A stretch of DNA of 64,000 bases from Balanoglossus misakiensis (GCA_040954595.2 CM082596.2:2232001-2296000); one strand, 5' to 3'. Shown: positions 42,301 through 53,500, counted from the stretch's first letter. The notes: generated by a model not told the origin, from the sequence alone. Translations and numbers: made by a program.

Positions 42301-45300
42301 TAATGCATCAATTCTAGCATAAACAGTCCTGTCATTGTAGCAAAGTCTGCACCACAAGTTCAAAGGGAAACTCTTCAGTGAACAACCAATACGCGTTGAG
42401 ATGGTACGTGGTCAGAGAAAGGTTCTGTTTAATTTTCAATTTTGATCTATTTCTAGAGACCTACCCATCCATCCCGTATAGGTAGAAGTGTAAGAAAGAA
42501 ATTGACAAACATTAGGCCCAGGCGGACCACGTTCAAAAGCTGCACTTGGTTACGTGATATCACGTACTAAGTTGACGCAGCAGTGCACGTGCGTCAAATA
42601 TGACATTGGTCCATGGCATGATTCCGGGTACAATCTGCCAAATGCCGGAAGTAACTTCCATCTTCCAAGGGTATTCCCGTACTCAGGGGACATCCTGCCA
42701 CAAATGATGATAAGGACTCACAAAGTGATATTTTCCTGTCTTCATCTTAAAAAAGTATAGAAACTGAACATTACTCTGCATGCATCACACAATTCCTGCT
42801 AGAAGTGTTCACTTCTGAAGATAAAGTTGCAAATGGCACCAGCAGTTAACAGACCATTTGTGTCACAAAGTGCAAGTTTACACTGAAAACGTACTCAGCT
42901 GATTGGTAACAATGTGCACCCCAAAGAAACCGGCTCGCTAATGACAGCCACTTGGCGATACCGGCAGAGAAACGTCTATAGAACTCCACTCATGTGAAAG
43001 TGTTATCGTCGCTGTCTGGAAACATGCAACCAACCACTCAAAATGGGTGTTTGCACAAGAAAACTTTTCATTTTGGTGTTACAAAGAGCATGGAGTTCAA
43101 TTTCACACCCCAGTATGTGGTCCATTTGCTGGCTGACATCCCCACAGCAGGGGTAATTTAATGGCATTTTTCCCCCCAAATATATGTGATACTGAGGTCA
43201 AGTTTGGATTGTAGCTAGACTTTATTTTCATATACTGACCTTGAGAAAAAAAATCACTCATCTACTTGAGGATAAGTCTGCTCACTGTTGATGTTATATT
43301 GGTTGTTTTAGTTTCTTTTGTATGATCATTGAACTTATTCTGCTCACTGAAATATGTTTTATTGCTGGTTGTTACAATTCAAGTTTCAACTCACACTATA
43401 TGGTCATAACATGTGAGAACAACCACAGCATTTAGAACATCAATAAATTAGAAGCAACTTGTTCATCCCAAATCATCGGCAAACTTTGGCACATCCCGCT
43501 ATCTGCACTGAAGTGAATGGACCCACCAACTGGGGAATAAGGTCAGAGGGTTAATTTAGCTGATTCAGAAAGACATGATGAGAATGAAAACATTTCCAAG
43601 CTTTCACAGTTTTCTACGCTGTGAACACTTGCTAATGTTTTCATTCTTTTAACTCAAGGTACATTGCCTCTGTGGAGATCTATCCTTGCAAACTAAACAA
43701 ACCATTAACTCGTAAGATCTCAAGCCTTCAATTATGAGAAAAGAATTCAAGCACAAAACAAACACATGATGCAAAGGTGTCTCTCCTTGAAAACAATTAC
43801 TAGCACGAGATGATCTATTAAACTATACAACACAGCAATGTTGTAAAACAATATTTTTCCCCATTTGTCTGATCATTAGAGGATGATGCACATGTACTTT
43901 CCTTGTTTCAGATTTGAGCCGTGATAAGGATTCGGAAAACAAGGAGAGAAGCTTCTAGTCTAATCGGATCCCAACGACAGGCTGTGGCCTAATCGCCTAC
44001 TGAAGGCCAAGAAAACATTTACTGTGTGCTCTGATGTATAAAAAATCTGTCAGCTCAATAGGATTTGATCTTCATTGAACTAAACTCGTTTCTGATCCCT
44101 CCCGGGGTTTTGTCAGGAAACTTTGACACACACACCCTCAGTGAAAGAGATTTCCTATTCAGTGTTTGAGAAAGTGACAAAAATTGGATACATTCACACC
44201 ACTTAGATAAAAAGGGGTTGCAAATAGACATTTGTATTCAGTATCCAGTAAAGAGGCATTTATTCTTCGGCTGTGCCAATATATCCTAAAGGTGCTATTA
44301 CATGATACTTTGTATGCTACTAGTAATAGACTCGTAATAGAATCACTAGATAAGCCTTAATCCTACCCGGTGTAAATACAAGAGAGTACACAACAAATCT
44401 CTGGAACATTGGTTCCACTGAAAGGGGGACCAAACACTTGAACAAAGCGGTTTTCCAGGGAAGCCATTGTTTCAATGTGTAACCTGGGATTTTAAGCGTT
44501 TGGTTTGGATGTGTCCAATGCATCTCATATGTCACACATCCAGGCTAATAGGTGTGAATACTTTCACTTATAATGAGTTTGAATAAGTAGTTTTCACAGC
44601 TTTCCCCCTCAAGTTGAGATACTTGGAATCTGTCAACAAGGTGCTAATTGCCTGTCTTGCAGGTAAGATTCCTATCAAAAGATGCTCAAGACATCCATCA
44701 GATGTTTTCAACCTACCCACCAAGCCCCCTCTGTAGAGGTACGCATGGGGCAAACATCACCAGGTCAATACAGTGACATGCCGAAGTTGTAACACAGGCG
44801 AGATCTATCACCAACGAAACATTCAGGCGTAACAAGCAATGATTTGTAGAATTAGCCGCGTTATTTGAGTCAAAAATAGCCAACCTGATCTTTGAACAGT
44901 TTGTGTTTATAGTGTATCAGACTGATAGTACGAAATCTTTCAAACGTAACCAGTCATCAAATTGATAGAAGAGAGAGAAACACACTTTACACTAAAGACT
45001 GAACTCTCACACCAGCAGAGCAAAGAATTAAACAACTCTGGCTTTTCAGAACCCCCAGGGCAGATACAGGGTGACTGACTCAAAATTGGATTTTGTTTTA
45101 CACGGAATGGCTGAACCTTGTCGACAGACAACAATGACATGTCTGGATGCCTAATCTCCAAAGGTTACCCAACAACCTGCATTGTCTGCATTCCATAACA
45201 CTTCATAATACTTCAGGTGCTTTTCTGTTTCTAGGTGAATCGGTTATGCTTGGTATAGACAGTACTACCAGAAACCCAGAGGGAAGACCCCAAGTGCTTA

Positions 45301-48300
45301 AGTCACAATGTCATTGGTCTCCACGAACAGGGCATCCAAAAACAAGCTGTTATTCTGGACTAACAAGTAACATACAACTGATGATTTTCTGCATACTATG
45401 AGATCTTGCAAGACTTGGTTGATTACTGTAGCAACGGGTTGCTTGTCAAGATGTCTATAAAATGTTTTGTAAAGGTTGCATCATGGGAATAGTGCTCCTT
45501 GATGCAGTAACCTATGATACACTTATTCCATATACTTCATCTTAGAGTCTCCATTTTGTTGATAAAAATATGGCTGACGCTAAATTTCTCACACCAAATG
45601 AGATGCTGTTATCTGAATCTACAGACAACAGAAGCTACATGTTTGCCAATTCCACAGGAGTAATTGGACAGCGCTTTCCAACTGCGTAGTTGAACGCAAG
45701 GGTCAAAGGTATCGGGCCTAGCTCCCAGGGAGATAGGACATTCCTGTGTCTAAATTTCACCCACTTAAAACCAGCAGGACAGCCGGCCAACCCACTGGCG
45801 TAATCTTTCTCATTATGAAACAGTGCAAATATAGCCCTATCACCACCAAGCACTGGCCCCTTTCCTGCAGTTCTCGTCAACCTTTTCCACACTCCACTGC
45901 TGGGAGTTGGCCATCACCTAGCCTAGTACCTCGGCATATTTAATGCGTATTTTGTCCGCTTTGCTTCCAAAACTAACGCAAAGTGGACAAAATACGCCGA
46001 GGTACTAGGCTAGCCATCGCCTAGTTGAATGTTACTTCTTTTCAAGATGGACGCAATTTTGGTGCACACGTGAAGATCTGCTTCATGTTTATAAGATGAG
46101 ACATCACTGACCAAGCTCTGCAAACTTTCACAATTCGGACAACAGCTAGGTCATGGTAAATTTATGTCTGGGTACCACCAGGAAGATGAAGTCTTTGAAA
46201 AGCAATAGTTACTAGTATAGGCCTTTGACATTCATATTCAGGCTAGTCTAGTATCTGGCACTCTTTGAAAGAGACCGACAATTAGAGTACATGTGTATTT
46301 AAAGTGGGTACAGTCTTTGATGTTAAACAGTTACGGGACGTATTTCCTGAGGATGATACACAGACTAAGGACACAATACATTCATGAACACTGTTACATG
46401 TATTGTGTGAAGTTCTATTGGTTCATTGCCCGGAACCTCAACCAGGATGGAAGAAGGACAAACGAAACAGCAGTGTCTACTTCCCCCACCCTCCCACCCC
46501 CTCCGATGCAATCGCCACAAACTGTTGTTATGCAACATATGGGAACATACGGTATTACCCCAGTACATGTAATGGCTGAAGTCTTAGAAAATAAACTTTC
46601 AGCAGGGCCAAGAAAGGGACTATATAGACACCAGGATACACTGTATAGGTCCTTAGGGGATTCAGCTGCAGACAGCACTACCAAGACTTTTAGTGAATTC
46701 TGTCTTTCTGGCCCAATAGCTACCACCTGAAAAAGCAGGAAAACTAAACCAGCAGTACTCCCTGCCAAGTTGAAAACAAAGAAGATACCATCATCTAAAA
46801 TATCTCCGAATAGCATGAACTTGACCTCCCCCACTGTGAACCTTATTCCAAAAATACACATCCCCCTTAAAAATAAATATTTCTTTAACAAACAAATACA
46901 GGCAGGATAAATAACTCCAGAACAGGATTCAAATTGGAATCCTATTATCTTTAAGGGGATTGTATATTACCCTCCCTCATCATGAAATCAATATGTTGGA
47001 TTCTGTAAAACCCTCCTGACTTTCCAACGAGGAAAAAGATGCAGGGAATGTGTACAACGAATAACCACACATGGATGATGAAATCACTTTATACACTGGA
47101 TTTAAGGTAAAAAGTACATGTACGCAATGTATTGCTAACTATAAATACAACAGGTTTGTACATTTGTTCCTAAAAATACCATGTTAGTTGCAAACATTAA
47201 TTGACTTGGCAGCAAATGTCATATACAGGCTAAATCAACAAATCGCACAGCAAGATGTCTGGAAACCACTTCATTACATCACCAGTGAAACTGATAGCTG
47301 ATCATAAGAGAGAGCTCAGAACATATGTACGTGAGAAGACAGGTACATGTAATGTAAAAAGGTAAAACCTCATCGAAATTAAAATATCCAAATGACAATT
47401 TTCTGTGCTAGCCAAAGGTTGCTGGCACAGGGTCTATGGTCAAATCTAGGAACAAATCTAATGTATGTTCAAAGTCATCCCCTGTGTACTGGAGCAGCTA
47501 ACAAGGCTAGGATGCAGACCCAAATGCCCTGTTGGCCTTCTCCCACGGTGACAATTATCAGTACCGCTGGGAACGAAGTTCTACCAGTTGCACCAACATA
47601 TGTGGCAGAAACCTCTAGTAGTACAGAAGGCCACTGGTTCAGAAACAAGCTGCATTACTTGTTATGTAGAGCTACGTTATATATGTCTCCATCTTACAAA
47701 GCGTCAAACTCAAGCCAGATGCCGGTTCAAGTCACTTTAATGAGAATTTCACCCCAAAGGTGGGGGAAGACCAAGCATGATGGCTTTTATAAGTGGGAGC
47801 CTGCCACAGATTCCATCACCAGACCCTGAGAGAACCGTCACAGAACACACAGACCCTTTTGTCTTTTGCTCATACTTGTACTCCAGAGAGGCATTTCTGG
47901 CCGGAATAAATGGCATCGCTCAGACATTCAATCTGAACTCTGACACTTCACTCATCAGTCAGTAGTCAACCTTTCCGATGATACATTTTCGACCCAGTGA
48001 AAGGTCGCCTGGCCGACTTCCTGTGGCAACTCAGGGTCCAGACAACATAACCAGGGCTATTTTAGTTGCAGTGTTAAATTTAACACCTAGATATCAATTC
48101 TATTGCCCATGAGAAAAGTATGACTAGAGATTGTGGTACTAATATACCTTCTGGTTCTACCATACTTCAAACTTCAACGTTTCAAGAGATGAAAACACAC
48201 ACACATTTGTAAAACTGACATGACAACTGAGATATGAACTTTCCTACTTTCCATGACACAACAATTAATGGCTGCCGAGAAGTGATGGATGGTCGGGATA

Positions 48301-50527
48301 CTCCGAATACAGATTGGCAATAGGGTGAAAGTCGGCAACTTTGAGGTGAATTCAATCTGTGATTTATTTCATGGGAATGCTTTCTGCCTGTCTCAGTTAG
48401 TTGCAGACGCACACTGATTTCTCAGTCAGGCTGCGTGACAACCTTCCCAGCCATTTACACCAAACAAAGCCAACCAATAAAACCATTTTGGTTTGATTAT
48501 ATCCCTGATTGGCTGACAATCCTAAAACTGATCTAATCTCCGTTCTCCTGTTACACACTCTGCTACTGACAGACCATTTCAGTTCTAAAACCTGCATAGC
48601 GTGTCCACCTTTGTTGGCTTAAACGCCTTGGCTTTTGACCGTGCACTTTCTGCAAGTTATTGTGTGTAGCACCCTTTGTGTGTTTTTGGTTTATAAACAG
48701 TGAATTGAATGATGACACGCCTCAATAGTCAGACTGATCAATTAAAGTGGACTGAAAAGCATAACCAAGGTTAAGGCTGAAAGATCTTCAGTAAAACAGG
48801 TACTACAGACAATATACTTCAGGGGTGTGGCTTATATTTATTTATAGTATGGTATCCTACTATCTGGCGGAAAAGATTTGCATGCTGCAATTCACCATAT
48901 CCCCATTAATAAGAAGTGTCATGATGATTTATTTACTTAAAAACAGTATGGGTTCTATTTTAATTACTACCCCAAACCTGTAGATTATATTTATCATGGA
49001 CATGGATGTATAAGACAGCTCTCTCTTGTACATCAACCATGTACATATATTTTTAAAAGTATGGCTTGATTTCCACCCACCCCAGCCAACTGCATATGTC
49101 TGTTTGTTTACTTTCAATCAGTAATGGTTTCTCATTCAATTGCCTAAAAAATTGTAAATCGGTGTGAGGATCAATTTCCAGGCCCCCTCGATTTGCCAAT
49201 CCTCACACGTTTCATTACGCATGTATGCAATTTTATCTGTTGGTGATAACCCAGCTTACGATAAAGGATTGACCCCTACCCAGCAATGTAAATAACCTCC
49301 TCGATCTGTTTGAACAGTTCGATCATATAGCTGATGAAAAGCTAAACAAACTAGATACAAGATGGTTGTACCAGGAGGGGTTGTATGAAGATGGAGCGCC
49401 CTGTGAAACAGGTTTACGGAGATATGCAGGGCCGGGCTGCATTTGCCGGCAAATAATGACATTTTAGGTCGTTCTTTAACAATAGGATTAAACCGGAGTG
49501 TCCCTAACTTTTCGATTTCATCACCCTTACCCGGCGCGACTGCCCTTGAACTAAGAGCTCTTAGAGAAAAAAGGAAACGGGGGATAATAGAACCGGCGAA
49601 ATTAATTTGTAGGAAACTTTATGTTTACATTGTACCAGCTGGGCAGGGCTCAATCACCTCTAATTTACATATATACCCAAATATGGTAAATGGGCGTGTC
49701 TGAGAAAGAAATGAAACCTGCGTTCTGAAAAGGTCATTCCAGCGGAACAGAAATCACAAAAGATCAAAGTGGACATTGTCTAGACCGTGGTATATGAGTC
49801 GATGAGCCAGTAAACTTTGTGAAAGAACAAATGAAAGAAATCTGCCGCCCCATGCGCATATACTCAGTACATAACAGTCCGTCGAGGGACTATGATACAT
49901 GAATGTAAAAACTATTTCATGGAGGCTTAATTAATACTTCCAAGTTCCATTGATTCAATACAATGGCAGTTCACACCTCTTACCTACCAACGCTATTTCT
50001 CTCGGATGCAGTATAAGCGTACTGGTGTCTGAGTTACACTCCTTTCAGTTGGAATCTTATTGTATAAAATTAACGCTTAAGAGAATTATTTCGTTCCAGA
50101 TTTGTACGGTTAAGGTAAAAAGACGGATAAACCACACACCACATGTTTCACCTGTGTTATCTTCGCATGCACGGATGGGGTCATGACATTCGGGTTCAGA
50201 CGAATGTCAGCGATGACAACCCATTGACTCAGTACGTCCACTAGTCGGACCGAGACTTATTATTTAAGTCAAATGTCCAAGGTTTCGATGGCATTTATCT
50301 GACGAGACAAATTTTATGGGTATTAAACAATAAATGCCGGAACTGACCTGAAGGCTTGCAGACGACACTGGCAAAAATATACACCACCACTGTAAGCAGC
50401 GCAGTCGGACTAGAAAGAATACCCCTGCAAAATGAGGACAGAAATATCAAAGTTGGTCACTATTTCACTGATTTCGCAACGACGTGAAAGAATTTTGAAA
50501 TAAAGGTAAATCTTACCTGCCGGCCAT
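5314..50527 (-). CDS. COL15A1/COL18A1-like: Multiplexin collagen (type XV/XVIII-like) with C-terminal endostatin, complete gene
   Basis: Secreted basement-membrane collagen and likely proteoglycan core. I joined 43 coding exons, from the ATG at 50527 to TAA at 5314-5316, with consistent phase throughout: 4,527 coding bases, 1,508 residues. Order: signal peptide (about 1-29), thrombospondin-N/laminin-G-like domain (30-243), acidic Ser-Gly linkers (244-301), interrupted Gly-X-Y triple helix (302-1251), NC1 trimerisation segment (1252-1294), Pro/Thr hinge (1295-1329), endostatin (1330-1508). This order is that of vertebrate collagens XV and XVIII and of invertebrate multiplexins. No frizzled domain was found, so it matches the short form. 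Most helix exons are multiples of 9 bases and begin with a complete Gly codon. Oddities are a 25.3-kb intron 2, one GC-AG intron and a tandem CAGCAG acceptor. 5' UTR and any alternative first exons are not resolved. Exon coordinates are given in the part entries. Confidence 0.95.
6614..7277 (-). other. Collagen exons 39-40: NC1 hinge
   Basis: Two small exons, 7239-7277 and 6614-6679, encode 35 residues rich in Pro and Thr, such as [13 protein letters not shown] and [11 protein letters not shown]. In collagen XVIII the corresponding hinge is protease-sensitive and is cut to release endostatin. The segment runs straight into endostatin with GIIDGQA and has no His-x-His cluster. Confidence 0.8.
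7473..7601 (-). other. Collagen exon 38: NC1 trimerisation segment
   Basis: Encodes 43 residues, from [14 protein letters not shown] through [20 protein letters not shown] to QLIE. It aligns with the association segment at the start of NC1 in collagens XV and XVIII, where the motif (L)F...E.LYVRV..G is kept; there it holds three chains together. It follows the last Gly-X-Y exon directly, as expected. Phase 0 on both sides. Confidence 0.88.
7856..20500 (-). other. Collagen exons 7-37: interrupted triple helix
   Basis: Thirty-one exons encode Gly-X-Y repeats, residues 302-1251: 20359-20500, 20000-20050, 18451-18593, 18012-18116, 17775-17801, 17439-17501, 17193-17306, 16579-16896, 16001-16072, 15467-15511, 15170-15304, 15000-15056, 14703-14792, 14385-14420, 13998-14033, 13813-13866, 13566-13700, 13315-13347, 13056-13145, 12808-12879, 12549-12674, 12231-12302, 12058-12102, 11880-11900, 11481-11582, 10617-10640, 9258-9384, 8838-9016, 8466-8552, 8152-8296, 7856-7959. 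Non-collagenous breaks include [14 protein letters not shown] (exon 13), [14 protein letters not shown] (exon 18), CSPSQC (exon 23), [13 protein letters not shown] (exon 27), [12 protein letters not shown] (exon 31) and PRRYKGYD (exon 32). Exon 28 contains RGD. The largest helix exon (318 bases) includes an NGT sequon. Many short domains with breaks are the mark of multiplexins as opposed to fibrillar collagens. Confidence 0.93.
13222..13235. repeat. G14 homopolymer in a collagen intron
   Basis: Fourteen consecutive G on the + strand between collagen exons 24 and 25 (C14 in the transcript sense). Confidence 0.95.
21390..23301 (-). other. Collagen exons 5-6: acidic Ser-Gly (glycosaminoglycan-type) linkers
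   Basis: Exon 5 (23185-23301) starts [15 protein letters not shown] and continues Pro/Thr-rich to [10 protein letters not shown]. Exon 6 (21390-21446, 57 bases) encodes (Q)[18 protein letters not shown]. Ser-Gly beside acidic residues is the usual attachment context for chondroitin or heparan sulfate, the modification known for collagens XV and XVIII. Exon 6 has a tandem CAGCAG acceptor, so its first Gln may be optional. The 1.7-kb intron 21447-23184 and the intron 23302-24223 show no other exon. Confidence 0.85.
24224..25087 (-). other. Collagen exons 3-4: thrombospondin N-terminal / laminin-G-like domain
   Basis: Exons 24534-25087 and 24224-24310 encode residues 30-243. The domain runs from [17 protein letters not shown] through the beta-sandwich strands ([35 protein letters not shown]) to [20 protein letters not shown]. 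The two cysteines, LYLEC and QFFCE, match the conserved disulfide of this family. VNISD contains an N-glycosylation sequon. In collagens XV and XVIII this domain precedes the triple helix. Exon 4 ends in the acidic NDEEE. Confidence 0.92.
28528..29183 (-). CDS. Possible exons of an unknown gene in collagen intron 2
   Basis: On the - strand, a CTGCAG acceptor near 29160 opens a 59-codon frame with protein-like composition ([38 protein letters not shown]), ending at a possible donor after GVSIGIE (GTGATA). A second frame follows a TTTTCTCCCAG acceptor near 28798 and runs in the same phase ([17 protein letters not shown]...) to a stop at 28528-28530. I do not recognise a family. No upstream start exon was found, and the donors are weak. 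This may be a second nested gene, an alternative part of the collagen, or chance; the phase is not compatible with simple inclusion between collagen exons 2 and 3. Confidence 0.28.
29477..29576. repeat. Inverted repeat, 21-base arms
   Basis: TATGGTGAGAGTGTCCAGCTA (29477-29497) is the reverse complement of 29556-29576 with one mismatch. The 58-base loop carries smaller self-complementary words. Size and form fit a MITE-like element or a structured insertion within the collagen intron. Confidence 0.55.
30796..30816. repeat. (GGTT)n microsatellite
   Basis: Five tandem GGTT units in collagen intron 2, flanked by GGATG variants. Confidence 0.85.
33155..33220. repeat. Decayed hairpin element, relative of the 45.9-kb element
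   Basis: Imperfect inverted repeat beginning AGTATC and ending GATACT. Its centre, TTGCTTCCAAAGCAAAGTGG followed by ACAAAACACG, resembles the centre of the hairpin at 45918-46013, so the two look like copies of one element. It is preceded by CTAGTCTAGTATC, a word also seen near 26071 and 46241. Confidence 0.5.
33319..33498. repeat. Degenerate tandem array, about 20-base unit
   Basis: Seven related words of the form ATTACTT-ATAATT/ATGG start near 33319, 33358, 33378, 33398, 33438, 33459 and 33481. Their spacing is close to 20 bases or its double. This looks like an old, diverged minisatellite. Confidence 0.45.
35522..37867 (+). CDS. Nested gene of unknown family in collagen intron 2 (four exons, 5' end uncertain)
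   Basis: Four exons on the strand opposite the collagen join in phase 1 at every junction: 35522-35597, 35735-35830, 35996-36229, 37716-37867 (TAG at 37865-37867). The chain is about 180-185 residues. Visible pieces are [91 protein letters not shown], and a helical end with [12 protein letters not shown] and [14 protein letters not shown]. The strongest support is three consecutive phase-matched junctions and an in-frame stop; donors GTAAGT and GTTAGT are reasonable, GTGGAT of exon 1 is weak. The start may be ATG 35537 or in an unseen upstream exon. Composition suggests a soluble alpha/beta protein with no signal peptide or membrane segment. I do not recognise the family. Confidence 0.6.
37868..50347. 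other. Collagen intron 2, 5' half: no supported gene
   Basis: About 12.5 kb of intron. I see a strong hairpin element at 45918-46013 and scattered TACATGTA words. Several open frames of 100-158 codons (for example 46415-46891 on - overlapping 46293-46730 on +, and 47392-47829 on +) lack splice context, codon-like pattern or family resemblance and are treated as chance. Confidence 0.6.
45918..46013. repeat. MITE-like hairpin element with near-identical flanking repeats
   Basis: Left arm CTAGCCTAGTACCTCGGC, an 11-base bulge, then GTATTTTGTCCGCTTTGC; the right arm (45978-46013) is the reverse complement of the joined arm with one mismatch. The flanks GCCATCACCTAG (45910-45921) and GCCATCGCCTAG (46013-46024) are 12-base direct repeats with one difference, resembling a target duplication. 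It lies in collagen intron 2. Confidence 0.65.
50348..50527 (-). other. Collagen exons 1-2: start codon and signal peptide
   Basis: Exon 1 coding part is 50517-50527 (ATGGCCGGCAG, then GTAAGA donor). Exon 2 is 50348-50424, between a TTTTGCAG acceptor and a GTCAGT donor. Joined, they encode a Met start, an Arg, then the hydrophobic core [16 protein letters not shown] followed by KPS, a typical signal peptide with a probable cleavage near VVC. Exon 2 ends in phase 1, which matches the start of exon 3 at 25087 (G+AT gives Asp). That phase match, and the need for a signal peptide on a secreted collagen, are why I join exons separated by 25.3 kb. The intervening 92-base intron 1 is 50425-50516. 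Confidence 0.85.
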
Positions 50528-53192
50528 GGTGCATTATGCACTTAATAAAACCAAAAACTCAAGTTTAAAATCCTCCTGACCCCTTCAGGCACCGCTAAAG
50601 TCTCCGCTACTGCTATCCCTTCGGATCTCCTCAGACACTGAACACAGTAAAACCGCAACAAACTTGTCGACTTGGGCGATACCACTTCACCGCAGGGAAG
50701 GCGTACGTGATTGCTCGCTAACTAGAACAGTGACATCCCACTTCCTCTCAATCAAAACGCCAGACGACATTCCTTTTTTGCAAATTATCCGAAACTATAC
50801 ACCTATCAGCCTTAACCTTCAGTATTTCATGGGTATCTGATTGGTTTCTCATTCAGTGTAAGCTATCAATGCACTCCAGCCCAACCCAAGGATAGAACTT
50901 GGTATCGCGGAGAAAAGCGATACAACCAGGCGGCTATCAACTCTCTTGAAACCGGCTCCTGATAAAAGCAGAGCCGCGTTGTGATTAGACAAAAGTAAAC
51001 AATACCACCAAAATCAGGAAAGGGGGCAGACCGGGTAGGAAATCAGGCGTGCATTTCTGAACATCCTTTCAAGTCGAGACACTCGAGAGAGAAAAAGAAA
51101 CGACTGTTCTTGGAGCGCGCGAGGGCGTTTTCACTAAATGTAAAAAGCTTCAACAAGTAAAACATTTCCGGCGACGGCCAAGTATATCGTTCATGTAGAA
51201 TTAAATTTATAGTACAAGTGCTAAAAAACCGCAAACACCCTTTAAAACGACAATCAAATTTTAAAGCCAAATTGTGGACCATTTTGTGACATTAGATACT
51301 GAGTATTTTAACAGTCCAACGTTTGTTCGCTTCCCCTTCCGTCCAAAAAGCCGAACATCGAAAAATAGGAAACATCTGCTGAAAGTGGGAAAATATTTAC
51401 ATACAATAAAAAGGAAGATAATTTATCATGAAATGTTGTCACATCACGTGAAGATAGCTTTAGGAAGATCGTTTAACTGAACTTTGCAACGCTGTTATAA
51501 TCTAGCGTTGATCTTCTATGAACGATGGAGGGCGCACGTCGTAAAAACACCGTCTCGCCGAACACACAGTCCATCTCAAAGACGTAGATCAGGAGCCCCA
51601 AAACGAATTTTTTCACGAATCAACTTCAAAGTTTGGTATTTTAATTTTGAAATATTAATTGAAATTGGTCCTTGCTTTATCTCTTGTTATTGAATATATC
51701 GAGGGATCATATTTCGACCATTTCCAATGCGAACTTTCAACAAAAGTTCTGACGGTAATCTAATTGCTCGGACGGAATTTCGTCATAACTAAAGCACAAG
51801 AAACTTCAGTTAAGGCCTATGTCTCCTACATCTGTGTACGTGACAGTTATCCCTGACTTCAAAACACCAATAGAAAGTTAATCTTTCTACTACCGAAGTT
51901 CCTTGAATAGGTACAAAAGAAATATGACCGTCAAATCCGCTGTGACGCACTGTGTAGGTTTGAATTGCATTCCACGAACACTTCTTTCATGGTAACATGA
52001 AAACGAAGTAAGCAGACGACGATACCGCCTGGTTTCCCAAGAAATGCAGGACGTCAGTACCGCAGTTCGCTGGAATAGCCCCGAGTCCTGGAAAATATGC
52101 GCACAAACGTCGGCGTTCGGATCGTCTTACCAATGTTATCTAACACACCATTCTTGAGACCCTCTCTCTTTCAGGCTTCGTTTGCTGTATTCCTTCTAAA
52201 CCCTCCCAATTATTTTCTTTCGTTCAACATCGGATTATGAAAATGGCTGACGCGACTGGGAGTCTATATTAAATAATTTTATCTTTATAAGTGCAAATGA
52301 AATGCTATCATTCACACTTAGCATTACTTCTTAAAATATAGTACAGAATATGCTGCTCTGTGTACACAATCACATTGTAAATAGTTACTGCGCAATTTTG
52401 TTCGCCATCAATCATTATGATGACTATATATGGCACGAGAAAGCCTTGATAAATTTTACCCAGGTGCCTCTACATCATCAGCGTCTTGCTGTGTGGACTT
52501 ATCAGTATACATCAGCTGCAGTGATCACCCTTTCAGGATATTAAAACAGGACTATACTTTCCGAAAATTCAAACTGTTTCGCTTGATGTCTTGTGGTCGG
52601 TTTGTTCCTGTCAAAACGATACTGAAAATCCACAGTTTTTGTTTGTTCAAACAACGGATCTTTATTGCACTTTAAACTGTACGCAAATATTTCTGTAAAG
52701 CCATAAAAAGTTCACACATAGGTCATCTGATCTCTTGCCGGCTTCTTGAAGTCGCAAGGGTTTCGATATGGTGACGCGGTCGCAGAATCTCGCCCAGCGA
52801 GCATCTGTCGGCAATCAGCAAAATTCGAAAAAATGCATGAAAATAAAAAATATCTAAAACTGTAGACACAATAATTACAAACTCCAACAGCACATGTACA
52901 AAAATAAAACAGTGTCTAATAAAAGGTACATGACAGATTAAAAGACAAGTGTTTACAACAGGTCTTTAAATCACATATTGCCATAAATTTCTTCTTTTAT
53001 TAAAGCTCGAAACAGGTATATTTGGTCACGTAAGTACTTTATGTGCAAGACAAACACATTAATCTCATGCACTGATATAGAATGATGACCTTTGCATTAC
53101 CACATAGTTTTGTGAGCGAAATGCTCACTTTATATTAATCTCCTATTCAGAGTATGACTTCAGGGCGCCGTGAGATTTTATCGTCGTGCATA

Positions 53193-53277
53193 TGTCCTTT
53201 GTCTCTCTTCTCATCTCTCTCTCTTCTCTCCTCACTCTCCCCCCCCCCCCCCGCATTCTGTCATCTCTCTCTCTCTG
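53193..53277. repeat. CT-rich microsatellite with a 14-base C run
   Basis: Imperfect (TC)n on both sides of a C14 run at 53239-53252. Such tracts are prone to length change. Confidence 0.85.
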
Positions 53278-53400
53278 ACAATGTGAATTACACGCATGAC
53301 GAGGAGATTAGAAACCGCTGTATACAAATAAGAACTGCCACAGTACAAGTAAATGACATTAAAATCTGCCTGTATATTAGAAGGACGTGCACTGACAGTC

Positions 53401-53500
53401 CTACTACGTCAGCGATAAGATATTGGCCGCGTAGGTATCAGAGCTTGACGTCGGTGACCACATCACTTAGAGCTTGACGTGACAACGCTCACGTCGCGTT
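53401..53500. promoter_or_regulatory. Cluster of TGACGT (CRE-like) words
   Basis: Four ACGTCA/TGACGT-like sites occur in about 90 bases: CTACGTCAGC (53404), TTGACGTCGGTGA, TTGACGTGAC and CTCACGTCGCG. Two lie in an exact 12-base direct repeat, AGAGCTTGACGT, at 53440-53451 and 53469-53480. The cluster is just beyond the PH-gene stop codon, so it lies in its 3' UTR or downstream flank. Regulatory use is inferred. Confidence 0.35.

Noticed and set aside
46293-46891. Overlapping 145-codon (+) and 158-codon (-) open frames in collagen intron 2
   Set aside because: Both strands are open over the same bases, no family motif or splice context is seen, and composition is uneven; most likely a stop-poor stretch.
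47392-47829. 145-codon + strand frame
   Set aside because: No recognisable domain, no compatible splice sites, no supporting neighbour exon.
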